DNA from: Linepithema humile
Taxonomy: Eukaryota; Arthropoda; Insecta; Hymenoptera; Formicidae
NCBI RefSeq assembly: GCF_040581485.1
Contig: NC_090128.1
Span: 39,028,931 to 39,092,930, forward strand
Reading direction: 5' to 3'
DNA length: 64,000 nt
Shown here: piece by piece, positions 1-11,475 of the stretch
Position numbering within the stretch: the stretch's first letter is position 1
Layout of the letters: the number at the start of each line of letters is the position of its first letter
Program-made: the position numbers and the translations under genes
The notes under the pieces: generated by a model
What the model was told of the DNA's origin: nothing
Seen by the model: only the letters and a program-made list of their open reading frames with translations
Database searches by the model: none

Positions 1-635
1 AAACATTTATATATTCGGATTGTGCATTGTTTGTACATGAATGTACTATGTTTTTTATCGTTTGTACATTTTTCGTTAATTTAAAAAAAAATTACAAAGT
101 TTTCGTAACTGTGCCAATGATAGTTAGCCCCCCCTATGTCGCAATTACATCACGTAAACTATAACTTATGAATTTATCGTGCTTAATCGTTTGTACGTCG
201 TTTGTACATTATTAATAATCGGTTACATTTATAATTCCAACATTTGTTTTTGTTTAAAACGCAAGATAAATAATTTTTATTTGAATATGGCGGGTACGGA
301 GTACGGAGCGGGTGCGCATGCGTGTGCGTGCGTATGCGCGCCTATGCGTGCATATGCGTGTATGTGCGTGCGTGTGTGTGCTGCATGTATCGTGTAGGTG
401 TGTATGCGAATGAGTGGTGGGTGTGTACGCGCGAGTGTATATACACAACACAGCATATACCCACACATACGCACACATCCACTCACACACACAGCATCAC
501 ATTAGACGGCATTATATCACGGCTATGTCATCACAGCATAGCAAAAGTTAAAAGTTAAAGACTTTTAAAATATCTCTAGACGAAAAACTATTAAGTTTTA
601 AGCTTTGTTCCCATTGAGACTTTCGATCAGCATCA

Positions 636-1018
636 ATATTATCGAGTATAGAAAATCAGAAAAACTGTCGAAATTTCTTAAAATCTCCTAACATTGAAAA
701 AATTGTATATAATAATATTAATAATCAAATCAGTGATCAAAAATTAAGTAAAGAGAAAAAAAATGTAAAGAAAAGATGTAGTTATTATTACAAATCTGTA
801 CCAGATATTCGTCATCGTAACAATCGTATTAAAGATATTAAAAAATTAATGCTTTTAAAAAATGGTAATAACGTCAATCAACCGATTTTAATTGATAAAC
901 AACCCTATTTTGCAAAAAATACTTGTCCATTCGATTCTATAATACAAATATTATCCACAGCGGTTATGGATAAATCACAATATTTTACATCAATAGAATC
1001 AAATGCCAACAAGACAAT
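636..1018 (+). pseudogene. Coding fragment of an unrecognised gene, N-terminal part
   Basis: One frame stays open from about 636 to 1018 without a convincing start codon. It is lysine- and asparagine-rich at first, then contains NTCPFDSIIQIL near 924-960, the type of Cys-plus-hydrophobic box seen at the start of some transposon-encoded cysteine-peptidase-like domains; that reading is a guess. The frame is cut at 1018 by MITE insertions. An open fragment of similar composition resumes on the same strand at 2493-2921 beyond the foldback arm, so both may come from one gene. I do not recognise the family. Confidence 0.4.
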
Positions 1019-1161
1019 GGGCTTGTTCGTTTTAGCTGCACTGGGGCAGCTCTGGGTCTGCTCTAAACAAGATAATACAGGACAAACTATTTATCTGTCC
1101 TGTATTATCCTGTGTAGAGCAGACCCAGAGCAGCCCCAGTGTAGCTAAAACGAACAAGCCC
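1019..1161. mobile_element. Palindromic MITE, 143 bp, TSD AAT
   Basis: The two halves are inverted copies, ends GGGCTTGTTCGTTTTAGCT and its reverse complement. Flanks are AAT at 1016-1018 and AAT at 1162-1164, a 3-bp target duplication. It contains no gene. It abuts the next MITE, sharing the central AAT. Confidence 0.8.
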
Positions 1162-1164
1162 AAT

Positions 1165-1323
1165 GGTCGGTATTCATAGTCCGTTCTTATATTTAAGATT
1201 GTTTTAAGCACGGACTTATATTCGCTCTCTTCGTCACACATAGATTGTGTCTGACGAAGAGAGCGAATATAAGTTCGTGCTTAAGACGATCTTGAATATA
1301 AGAACGGACTATGAATACCGCCC
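1165..1323. mobile_element. Harbinger-derived MITE, 159 bp (same family as 55205-55363)
   Basis: Almost perfect palindrome with ends GGTCGGTATTCATAGTCCG and the complement, flanked by AAT at 1162-1164 and 1324-1326. Its outer 50 bases match the right end of the complete Harbinger-type element Z at 19039-23240, so it is a deletion derivative that Z-type transposase could recognise. A second copy of identical length lies at 55205-55363. Confidence 0.85.
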
Positions 1324-1373
1324 AATGTAATTTATTCTTAATTTTATTAAAAGGGGATCATGTACGAATATTT

Positions 1374-1500
1374 ACCGATTGTTTAGTACGTGTACCAAGT
1401 ACTAAATCAGCTTCTTTGATTGGTGTAGATTTTACACTAAACGATTTATACCTATCGGAGAAGCAGATTTAGTATTTGGTACGCGTACTAAACAATCGGT
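1374..1500. repeat. Small inverted repeat, about 127 bp
   Basis: ACCGATTGTTTAGTACG at 1374 returns inverted at the right end (to 1500), arms about 45 bases with a short spacer. No clear target duplication. It may be a MITE or an inverted duplication of local coding sequence, since the left arm is open in one frame. Confidence 0.6.
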
Positions 1501-2492
1501 GTAAACTAAGCTATAGATGACTACATATATGACTACTGTGAACCTTAAAAGAGTGGAGATGAACAAAACATTGTGAAAAAAACATAGAGCAGCATTGACG
1601 AGAGATGTCTACATTTGTCGCAACGACAAAGATTTTGATTGGCTAGCGATAATTATTTGTTTCGTAAAGCACGAACTAAAAACATTGTGAGGAAATCTAT
1701 CTTTTCAAAATTAATTCAAATAATTTTTAATCATAATTAAAAGATTTCTATAAAAGGACCCCGCACAAACATTATGAAAAGTGGTTAAATTCGCCGAAAT
1801 TGCAGTATCATTTACTGATGCTGATCGAAAGTCTCAATGGGAACAAAGCTTAAAAATTAATAGTTTTTCGTCTAGAGATATTTTAAAAGTCTTTAACTTT
1901 TAACTTTTGCTATGCTGTGATGACATAGCCGTGATATAATGCCGTCTAATGTGATGCTGTGTGTGTGAGTGGATGTGTGCGTATGTGTGGGTATATGCTG
2001 TGTTGTGTATATACACTCGCGCGTACACACCCACCACTCATTCGCATACACACCTACACGATACATGCAGCACACACACGCACGCACATACACGCATATG
2101 CACGCATAGGCGCGCATACGCACGCACACGCATGCGCACCCGCTCCGTACTCCGTACCCGCCATATTCAAATAAAAATTATTTATCTTGCGTTTTAAACA
2201 AAAACAAATGTTGGAATTATAAATGTAACCGATTATTAATAATGTACAAACGACGTACAAACGATTAAGCACGATAAATTCATAAGTTATAGTTTACGTG
2301 ATGTAATTGCGACATAGGGGGGGCTAACTATCATTGGCACAGTTACGAAAACTTTGTAATTTTTTTTTAAATTAACGAAAAATGTACAAACGATAAAAAA
2401 CATAGTACATTCATGTACAAACAATCTACAATCCGAATATATAAATGTTTTTACGATTTGCGTTAGGGGGGGAGCCAACTATATAGACCTCT

Positions 2493-2921
2493 AATTACAA
2501 TATTGAAAATTTATATTCACTAAAATATTTACATAATAATGGACCAATTCTTGATTGTATTCATTTTAAATCACAATATTTACAATATTTACAGTTATCC
2601 ACTAAAAAATTTCATATACATTGCAAAAGTAATAATAATAGTAATAGTTGTTGTCTTTTAAGAAATGGGTGTTATATTATTATTTTAAATATAGTGAAAA
2701 AAAATGAAAATATTTTTGTGATTGGTAAAAAACTTAATTATGTAAACAATATATATGAAATACCTTGTAAATCAAGCGATTTTGGTATAAAAATAATGAT
2801 GCTCAATAGCGATGAAATGTTATCTTATTCAATTACAGATGTGCTCTGTAAAGCATGGAAAATTCCTTTCGCAAATAAGCCTAACACATTCGCAGTATTT
2901 CCCTTAAATCATACTATGTAA
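2493..2921 (+). pseudogene. Coding fragment of an unrecognised gene, C-terminal part
   Basis: A frame is open from about 2493 to the stop at 2919-2921, roughly 142 codons, with no initiating ATG at its left end. It is Asn/Lys-rich, includes a Cys pair near 2652, and ends with SITDVLCKAWKIPFANKPNT shortly before the stop. It starts just after the foldback arm ending at 2450. Together with 636-1018 it probably represents a broken protein-coding gene of transposon or expanded-family origin. Function unknown. Confidence 0.45.
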
Positions 2922-5225
2922 AACGCTTTCAAATAACAATAACTGCAATAATTTTCACATCAATCTGTATATATATTACATATATTTTGTTTAGCATATA
3001 TAATGCGCTAGACATGTTCAATATAATGCTCAAAAAACATTTTGAATTCTTAATACATTACATAAATATAATGCGTTACATTTATGTTTTTCATGCCTCA
3101 ATATATGTATACACAAGTATTTTGCATTTTAAAGAAAAATGAATACCAATGCATATGTAATTGCGGAATTTCACGATAGACTTCAATTAATACCTGCATT
3201 GTGGTACAATGCAGATAGAAATTCAAGTATTTGGCCTACTCATTTTAAAAGTAAATTTAGAATAAATAAAGCTATAATGACAAGAGAGATGCCACAAAAT
3301 ATTGAATGGAACGTATTACCAGTAAAAAGGATTTTTGGCAGAGCAGGTAAAAGTTAATTGTTATATTAAGACTAATTTATATAATAAACTTTAGAAAAGT
3401 ATTTTTTCCTATCTATAACATATCTTACAAGTTACTATTTGTGAATTATAATTTATTATATAACATTGTTTCAAATTCTAAAGATAATTACGAAAAAGGA
3501 ATGGAAAAATTAGTCCTTGCAGAGGACACATCTAATATAGATGTATCTTACGATGAATTAAAAAATCAGAAGAAAAAAAGAAGACGCGAGAAGGCCAAAA
3601 AAATTATATCATCTTCTTCAGATGAAGATATATGTTTTAATGAAGATAAACACAATCATGTAAGACAAACTGGCATCAAACTCTTGCCTCCTTATCCAGA
3701 AATTGAAAACTTTGTATCTCAAAAAAACTGCACACTCAGAAATCCATAGAAAACAATTCTTCAAATGTATTATGCGAAAGAAATACTTCTTATACAATAA
3801 ATGGAAGTGGTAAGCAGTACCTAATAATTTATGAAGACTATAATGTTATATCAAAAGTGATTTTTTTTACATAGTAATGTTTTCGCTTTTTAGATAAAAT
3901 TATTGACATTAAAAATTTTTCAAAAAACAAAAGATTTTACACAAAAACCTAATGAAGATAGCGATGCAGAAAATAGTTTTACACGTGGTATGTATGTATA
4001 TATATACAGGGTGTCCCAAAGCACCCTTAACAACTCTCGTGAGGTGATAGAGGAGATCGAGACGAACAAAAAAGTCTAATACCATTTTGCGATATTTGCA
4101 ATAATAACAGAAATATTTAATGTTAAAGTCAGGCGAATAAGAGCGCGCCGCGAGAAGCGCTCAAGCCGCCTGAGCCGTAGGACGGCCCAGTGTGTACCAT
4201 TATAGGCCGTCGGCGCGCGGTAAGGGGAAGGCAGCGCGCCGCTGCCCATGGTTACGTCGTCGTTCCCGCGTCTTACCGCGCCGCGCCAAAAGACTCGATA
4301 ACCGATAGTACAAAATAATAAATAATGAAAATAATAATAAATAATAACAAATATAAATTAATAATTAAATAATAATATGTATAAAATGTTTGAGCACGTT
4401 TTCCGTAAAATATCGTATAGTATTTCAATACATGAGATAACGATTACAACTTGCATTCTGCTCTGCTTCACATAATTCTAGTGTCTACAGAATTGGCAAA
4501 ACGCTCTACACTGAGAGAATTTTCTCTTAGACTTTATCCTGAAAATCATACACATGTTTGATTAACTTTACTAAACTACATAGTAAAATTAATCAAACAT
4601 ATTTTATATTTTATTGTGATAGATATTTTTATTTTTTATTGTGATAAATAATCATAAAAATTCTTATAAAATTCTTTTCAAATTGTCCCACGATTATCAT
4701 GATTTTTAAAGTATAAATTATAAGAGAAAATTCTCCCTGTGTACGAATTAAAAAAAATACTAAGAGTTCCAATAGCACTTTTAATAGTTTTTCGATAAAA
4801 ATTAAAAGATTCTATGTACATACACATTTCTTATTAAAAGAATTAAAAAATTAATTTATTAAAAATTAAAATTGAAAAATATCGTTTTAACTTTGTAAAT
4901 CTAACACGACATTCTCTTCCCTAATTACTAACACGCATTAAATATTATAATTTGTAGCAAGACTTCCTGATAGCTGTTCAACTGCCAAAATGCTTCTTGC
5001 CAAAAATGATAGTATTTAATGTGTTTTAGTACTTAGAATTAGAGGAGAGGAGTACGACACTTCGCAAATCTAACACGACGTTAGATTTGCGAAGTTAGAA
5101 TATTTTTCAATTTCGATTAATTTAAAATGAAGAATGCGGAACTTTATAATTTTTATCGAAAATTGTAGAACTATAAAAGTGATATTAGAACTCTTAAATT
5201 TTTTTTTAAATTTGTTAAACGTCGT

Positions 5226-5281
<56 letters not shown>

Positions 5282-5435
5282 CCTCTCTCCACAGATAAAT
5301 TCTATTAATATTTTTTCGAAATAAAATTATTTCGTAGCAAGAAAACGCTATCGTTTCCACACCACTCTGAGGTAGATAGCTTGGCGCGTTTTTTTTATAG
5401 TGGTTTCTCCAGTAGACCTAATCCACTCTCAAAAT

Positions 5436-6384
5436 TTAATTCAATAATTGTTCGAAGTGCCTTCCTCATGCTTGTAAGCAGAGGTCGGCTCTTCGAACAA
5501 TTTGTCGCGTTGCACGGTGCGCTATATCGGGGGTAATAGTGTTGAAGGCTGCTATGATCGCCTCGCGTACCTCATCTTCGGTACCATTGCGACAAGTTCT
5601 ACCGCAGCTTTTATGTATCCCCAAATAAAGTAGTCCAGCACGTTCAAATCTGGCGAACGTGCTGGCCAATTGATTGGGCCGCCACGACCTATCCACCTGT
5701 CAGGATATCGCGCATCTAAAATTTCCCGCGTACGACGGGAATAATGTGCGGGAGCTCCATCATGCTGATAAATCAGCCTTAGCCGCGTTTGTAAAGGTAT
5801 ATCTTCCAGAAGTACGGGCAATTCCTTTTTAATGAACTGCGCGTACGTCTGTCCGTTGAGACGCGGCGGAAGGAAATATGGCCCAATCTGAAAATGGACA
5901 ATAGAGATACATTATACAAGGACATTACTCGAGAAAAATTTTTCAATTAACAAAAATATATTTACCACTTTATTCGCAATTACGCTTGCCCATACATTTA
6001 TCGTCCATCGATATTGAAAGGCGCACTGACGAATGGCGTGAGGATTCTCCTCTTGCCATATTAAAAAGTTCCGCGAATTAAATACGCCATTTGGCGTAAA
6101 TGTGGCCTCGTCTGTCCACAAAATAAAATCGGGAAATGTATCATTTCGCCGACATTGTGCGAGAAATCCTGCGCATGTTTTATTAATAATTACTGAATAA
6201 TCTACAATAAATTTAATTACAAAAGAAAAATTGAAATTATAATAATGAAAATACCTTCGCAAAAGGTGATGCGTTGTATTTCGTCTCTTGGAAAAAGTTG
6301 TTGCACCCGTTGATAGTGGAATGGATGCAACCCATTCTCCTTTAAAATACGATGTATCGTGGATCGCGGTACATCGAGTGCACG
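5436..6384 (-). pseudogene. Inverted 3' portion of the mariner transposase gene
   Basis: The reverse complement reproduces the transposase from within its second helix-turn-helix to the stop (5436-5438). The first part of exon 1 is absent because the left arm of the palindrome ends at 6384. Near 5594 one base is missing relative to the intact copy (GACAAGTTC against GACAATGTTC), shifting the frame after the third catalytic Asp. It has no start codon and is frameshifted, so it cannot encode transposase. Confidence 0.85.
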
Positions 6385-6507
6385 TTTTGTTGAGAGAGCA
6401 GCACAGGCAATGTGCCGATTTTCAATTGTTTTTTCATGTTTTTACACGTATACGTGTAGGTGTATAGGTTGCACGTTGTGTACAGGTTGTATCAAAGTGC
6501 TTTAAAA

Positions 6508-7745
6508 ATGAATTATACGGCGGCAGAATATACAGACATGATTATCTGTTACGGAATGGCCATGGAAAATGCTCGTGCCGCGGAGCGTCTTTACGTAGAA
6601 CGATTTCCGAACCGTGAGCGGCATCCATCACATGTCACAATAATGGATAGTGTTCGACGATCGCGAGAAACGGGATTTCTTTTGCCGCATCATCAGAACC
6701 GCGTTAATGTACCAGCACATCGTCATGTTAATGATGACGAGCAAGTACTGCGTGCATTTGAAGAAAATCCTAATACGAGTATACGCCGTGTGGCTCGTGC
6801 ACTCAATGTACCGCGATCCACGATACATCGTATTTTAAAGAAGAATGGGTTGCATCCATTTCACTATCAACGGGTGCAACAACTTCTTCCAAGAGACGAA
6901 ATACAACGCATCACCTTTTGCGAAGGTATTTTCATTATTATAATTTCAATTTTTCTTTTTTAATTAAATTTATTGTAGATTATTCAGTAATTATTAATAA
7001 AACATGCGCAGGATTTCTCGCACAATGTCGGCGAAATGATACATTTCCCGATTTTATTTTGTGGACAGACGAGGCCACATTTACGCCAAATGGCGTATTT
7101 AATTCGCGGAACTTTTTAATATGGCAAGAGGAGAATCCTCACGCCATTCGTCAGTGCGCCTTTCAATATCGATGGACGATAAATGTATGGGCAAGCGTAA
7201 TTGCGAATAAAGTGGTAAATATATTTTTGTTAATTGAAAAATTTTTCTCGAGTAATGTCCTTGTATAATGTATCTCTATTGTCGATTTTCAGATTGGGCC
7301 ATATTTCCTTCCGCCGCGTCTCAACGGACAGACGTACGCGCAGTTCATTGAAAATGAATTGCCCGTACTTCTGGAAGATATACCTTTACAAACGCGACTA
7401 AGGCTGATTTATCAGCATGATGGAGCTCCCGCACATTATTCCCGTCGTACGCGGGAAATTTTAGATGCGCGATATCCTGACAGGTGGATAGGTCGTGGCG
7501 GCCCAATCAATTGGCCAGCACGTTCGCCAGATTTGAACGTGCTGGACTACTTTATTTGGGGATACATAAAAGCTGCGGTAGAACATTGTCGCAATGGTAC
7601 CGAAGATGAGGTACGCGAGGCGATCATAGCAGCCTTCAACACTATTACCCCCGATATAGCGCACCGTGCAACGCGACAAATTGTTCGAAGAGCCGACCTC
7701 TGCTTACAAGCACGAGGAAGGCACTTCGAACAATTATTGAATTAA
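6508..7745 (+). CDS. Tc1/mariner-family transposase, intact reading frame with two introns
   Basis: Exons 6508-6925, 7012-7214 and 7293-7745 total 1074 bases, 357 codons plus stop. The start at 6508 (AAAAATG) precedes the first helix-turn-helix (NYTAAEYTDMIICYG). A second helix-turn-helix follows (SIRRVARALNVPRSTIHRIL). The catalytic domain shows WTDEATF (first Asp), YQHDGAPAHYS (second Asp) and SPDLNVLDYF (third Asp). I count 41 residues between the second and third Asp, a spacing associated with rosa-like members. Both introns are under 90 bases with good GT/AG sites, and the joined frame reads smoothly (CEG-FLAQ, NKV-IGPYF). Transposition would need both element ends, which are present. 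I see no premature stop or missing catalytic residue, so this copy may be functional. Confidence 0.85.
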
Positions 7746-7899
7746 ATTTTGAGAGTGGATTAGGTCTACTGGAGAAACCACTATAAAAAAAACGCGCCAA
7801 GCTATCTACCTCAGAGTGGTGTGGAAACGATAGCGTTTTCTTGCTACGAAATAATTTTATTTCGAAAAAATATTAATAGAATTTATCTGTGGAGAGAGG

Positions 7900-7949
<50 letters not shown>

Positions 7950-9176
7950 AGAGAGAAGGCACGACGTTTAACAAATTTAAAAAAAAATTTAAGAGTTCTA
8001 ATATCACTTTTATAGTTCTACAATTTTCGATAAAAATTATAAAGTTCCGCATTCTTCATTTTAAATTAATCGAAATTGAAAAATATTCTAACTTCGCAAA
8101 TCTAACGTCGTGTTAGATTTGCGAAGTGTCGTACTCCTCTCCTCTAATTCTAAGTACTAAAACACATTAAATACTATCATTTTTGGCAAGAAGCATTTTG
8201 GCAGTTGAACAGCTATCAGGAAGTCTTGCTACAAATTATAATATTTAATGCGTGTTAGTAATTAGGGAAGAGAATGTCGTGTTAGATTTACAAAGTTAAA
8301 ACGATATTTTTCAATTTTAATTTTTAATAAATTAATTTTTTAATTCTTTTAATAAGAAATGTGTATGTACATAGAATCTTTTAATTTTTATCGAAAAACT
8401 ATTAAAAGTGCTATTGGAACTCTTAGTATTTTTTTTAATTCGTACACAGGGAGAATTTTCTCTTATAATTTATACTTTAAAAATCATGATAATCGTGGGA
8501 CAATTTGAAAAGAATTTTATAAGAATTTTTATGATTATTTATCACAATAAAAAATAAAAATATCTATCACAATAAAATATAAAATATGTTTGATTAATTT
8601 TACTATGTAGTTTAGTAAAGTTAATCAAACATGTGTATGATTTTCAGGATAAAGTCTAAGAGAAAATTCTCTCAGTGTAGAGCGTTTTGCCAATTCTGTA
8701 GACACTAGAATTATGTGAAGCAGAGCAGAATGCAAGTTGTAATCGTTATCTCATGTATTGAAATACTATACGATATTTTACGGAAAACGTGCTCAAACAT
8801 TTTATACATATTATTATTTAATTATTAATTTATATTTGTTATTATTTATTATTATTTTCATTATTTATTATTTTGTACTATCGGTTATCGAGTCTTTTGG
8901 CGCGGCGCGGTAAGACGCGGGAACGACGACGTAACCATGGGCAGCGGCGCGCTGCCTTCCCCTTACCGCGCGCCGACGGCCTATAATGGTACACACTGGG
9001 CCGTCCTACGGCTCAGGCGGCTTGAGCGCTTCTCGCGGCGCGCTCTTATTCGCCTGACTTTAACATTAAATATTTCTGTTATTATTGCAAATATCGCAAA
9101 ATGGTATTAGACTTTTTTGTTCGTCTCGATCTCCTCTATCACCTCACGAGAGTTGTTAAGGGTGCTTTGGGACACC

Positions 9177-9211
<35 letters not shown>

Positions 9212-9660
9212 TTATTATATTTATTTTTTTTAATGTTTTATATAAAGGCAATATATATACAAATGTATTTTTTACACAATTCTTATATAAATAGTAAATA
9301 GCTTTAATTGCAATATTTAATAATTAAATAAATATTTTTTTCAGAATACAAGAAACTAATTTTGGGGAAGCTAAATAAGGTTTTATATAAACTCAATAGC
9401 ATTGAAAATAGAATGGACATGCTAGAAGACAAAATGCAACGTTCTAATTATTCTAGCCAAGAAGAAATTTTTATACAACTGCCTATAACAACATTTGAAG
9501 AGTTAACATTTTTTGAAGAACAATTAAAAGAAGTTAATTTTAAAGACGAAGCGGTATTTAAAAAATATTTTTTTATTTTATTGAATACTTCTAACGTGTT
9601 CCAAATTGAAATAATGACATATTATATTTAATATTTATTTAATCTATTGATTTATTGATA

Positions 9661-9664
9661 GTTC

Positions 9665-9701
<37 letters not shown>

Positions 9702-9705
9702 AAGT
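9661..9705. repeat. (GA)n microsatellite in a DUF4806 intron
   Basis: A run of GA dinucleotides with single A interruptions lies between two DUF4806 exons. It has no other features. Confidence 0.8.
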
Positions 9706-9998
9706 AAATTAATATAAACATAAAACAATATTTTTTAATAATATTCAAAATTTTTTATATTTTTTTTCAGATTAATACGTTTCAACTTGTGGGTGGAAAT
9801 ACTGCGCACATAATGATACGCAACATCTTAAAAAAAGCCATAACAAATAATTTTGCACAACATTTTAGCTGGGCTGGAAAAAAAGCTAAGAGAAGCTTTC
9901 AACATTTAGGTCTTTCAAGAATAATTATACGTAAGTCAATTTTTCACACACACACACACAATATAGAATGTCTGACAATATCAATACATACGCTTATG

Positions 9999-10146
9999 CA
10001 GTGATGCGATGTTTCCTACCGGGCTCCCGGCTTCCAAGCCCCGCACAAGCGAGAAGCGTGTACATGTTCAGCGCAGCACATGTACACGCTTCTCGCTTGT
10101 GTGGGGCTCGAGAGCCAGGAACCCGGTAGGAAATATCGCATCCCTG
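9999..10146. mobile_element. hAT-type palindromic MITE, 148 bp, TSD CGCTTATG
   Basis: Ends CAGTGATGCGATGTTTCC and GGAAATATCGCATCCCTG are inverted copies; the CAGNG terminus is typical of hAT elements. The 8-bp direct repeat CGCTTATG flanks it exactly (9991-9998 and 10147-10154). It is GC-rich, entirely palindromic and noncoding, and lies in the intron between DUF4806 exons 9771-9930 and 10676-10775. Confidence 0.92.
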
Positions 10147-10949
10147 CGCTTATGTGAAATAAAACTCATTACACTAAATGAAAAAGTTCTTTACCATTTT
10201 GTAAACTATGTGAAATTTTTAGATAATAAAAGAAGATAGATTAATCGCATGTGATAATGTGGTGGGACAACTTTTGTAGGCATGTTTTCATTAAATGGCT
10301 TCGACTTATCGATTGTTTCTTAGCTACGACAACTGATAGAGATATGTGATTCAGCTTTACACGTCGCTACCGTTCGTATATTTCACCTTTTGTTCACCAG
10401 CTGATATTCACTGTTGCAAACAGACAACCGATAAGTTGAAGTTATTTTTTTTATGAGACTGTTTCTATACAGCTTATTCCATCATTTTACGCGCATTTAT
10501 TCGCCAATTTTTTTTCAATTAATATTTCAAAATTTTATGTGATTTTGCAAAATGTTACATTTTTATTCAGTTTGATGAGTTTTACATGCACACGAGGGGA
10601 CGTGCGGATACTGTCGAACTCTGTGTATATATGAATTATATATTGTAATGTTTATAATAACTTTTTATGTTATAGAAGCTGTTCGTAGGACACACAAGCA
10701 TGTAAGTGATGCTGAAATTGCAGAAACCATTTCCAAGTGGCTTGCCCAAGCTTCTGTTAGGATTGAGAGAACAAAGTATGTACTTATAGGACTATGTACT
10801 TATAGGAGGATTTATTTTATATATAATTTTATGTATATTTGTATGCAGTATGTATATTTTTATGTAATTATATGAATTTTAACTTTTATTTTATTTTTAC
10901 AGACATTTAACAAAAGAAAATAATAATCAAGATTTTATTAGTATAATAA

Positions 10950-11129
10950 AATAAATTATTAGTGGCAACAAAAGGTGGAATATATGAATGGCAGCAACGC
11001 GTAAAGTTTAACTGCATATCTGTATTTGATTGGTTACTAAGAAATAATCGATCAAAGTCAGGGAAAATATGCCTACGAAGGTTGTCCATATTACATGCAC
11101 TAATTAATCTATCTTCTCAAAATTTCACT
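10950..11129 (+). other. Short open coding-like fragment after the DUF4806 stop
   Basis: Directly after the DUF4806 stop another frame is open to 11127-11129 (about 59 codons), reading KGGIYEWQQRVKFN and FDWLLRNNRSKSG. It has no start codon. The composition looks protein-coding rather than random, and it may be a remnant of another transposon or an alternative continuation of the DUF4806 gene. Family not recognised. Confidence 0.35.
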
Positions 11130-11475
11130 TAATAGCGTACAAAATAAGACTAGATATAAGACTTTATTAATGAAAAATAATAATATAACGAACAAGATTA
11201 TTTACTTTAAAAAAAGTACAATATTAAAAACATTTTTTTTTTTAAATATAAAAAAAAATATACTTTTATTTCAATGTTAACATGTTATGCAATGTTATGT
11301 GTATTTTATTTATGTTAACATAAATACAAATAAAAACATTTAATTAAAATGTATTGTCATAACAATTTTATATTTATATATTAAAAAATATAAAGACAAT
11401 ATTTTTATATGCAACATTATTCCCCAGGGAGAACACCAGGTCGAAGAAACGTCTAATACACATCTAATAGACGTC
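11130..11475. other. AT-rich spacer, no gene seen
   Basis: Very AT-rich sequence with poly-T and poly-A runs between the DUF4806 remnant and the next palindrome. The last 30 bases contain tandem GACGTCTA-like units. I see no coding signal. Confidence 0.6.

Larger units (their letters stand above)
1..2450. repeat. Long inverted repeat (foldback pair), arms 1-635 and 1816-2450
   Basis: The first 635 bases return as a reverse complement at 1816-2450, both arms 635 bases and almost unchanged. The left arm starts at or before the window edge, so the true left end is missing. Each arm carries about 200 bases of alternating purine-pyrimidine sequence (305-500 and 1950-2140, GTGC/GCAC-rich). Just outside the right arm is a G-rich stretch (2465-2474) followed by GCCAAC, a possible terminus. 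The loop (636-1815) holds a coding fragment and three small palindromes. Either this is one foldback element with a captured loop or two copies of one repeat in opposite orientation; the sequence does not decide. Apparent ORFs in the arms are by-products of the alternating sequence. Confidence 0.85.
4007..9179. mobile_element. Tc1/mariner-type element rearranged into a 5.2-kb palindrome
   Basis: Ends CAGGGTGTCCCAAAGCACCC and its complement, flanked by TA at 4005-4006 and 9180-9181, the target duplication of Tc1/mariner elements. Arms are 4007-6384 and 6796-9179 (about 2.38 kb each), with a 411-base loop. The right arm plus loop contains a full transposase gene; the left arm holds an inverted copy lacking its 5' part. 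Each arm also carries a GC-rich block (4139-4310; 8895-9050) and a CT/GA microsatellite (5231-5275; 7904-7953). The arms differ by few substitutions and small indels, so the inverted duplication is recent. The element sits in an intron of the DUF4806 gene. Confidence 0.85.
3139..10954 (+). pseudogene. DUF4806-domain protein gene, multi-exon, frameshifted, with mariner in an intron
   Basis: Exons placed by GT/AG sites and frame: 3139-3346, 3484-3809, 3894-3987, 9345 to about 9567, 9771-9930, 10676-10775, 10903-10954. The order is a conserved N-terminal segment (MNTNAYVIAEFHDRLQLIPA), an acidic/basic linker (KKKRRR, SSSSDED), a coiled-coil-like stretch (9360-9430), then the C-terminal DUF4806 domain (LPITTFEELTFF; GGNTAHIMIRNILKK; HVSDAEIAETISKWLAQASV). 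DUF4806 proteins are abundant in ants and have no known function. Lesions: a missing base in the A-run at 3721-3727 and a second shift near 3918-3935, after which the adjacent frame continues sensibly; the donor after about 9567 lacks GT. The third intron holds the 5.2-kb mariner palindrome and the fifth a hAT MITE. Likely dead, although both shifts lie in A-rich runs and could be sequencing errors. Confidence 0.75.

Noticed and set aside
179..558. Overlapping open frames rich in Cys, His, Thr and Val on both strands
   Set aside because: They are translations of the alternating GTGC/GCAC tract and recur inverted at 1893-2272.
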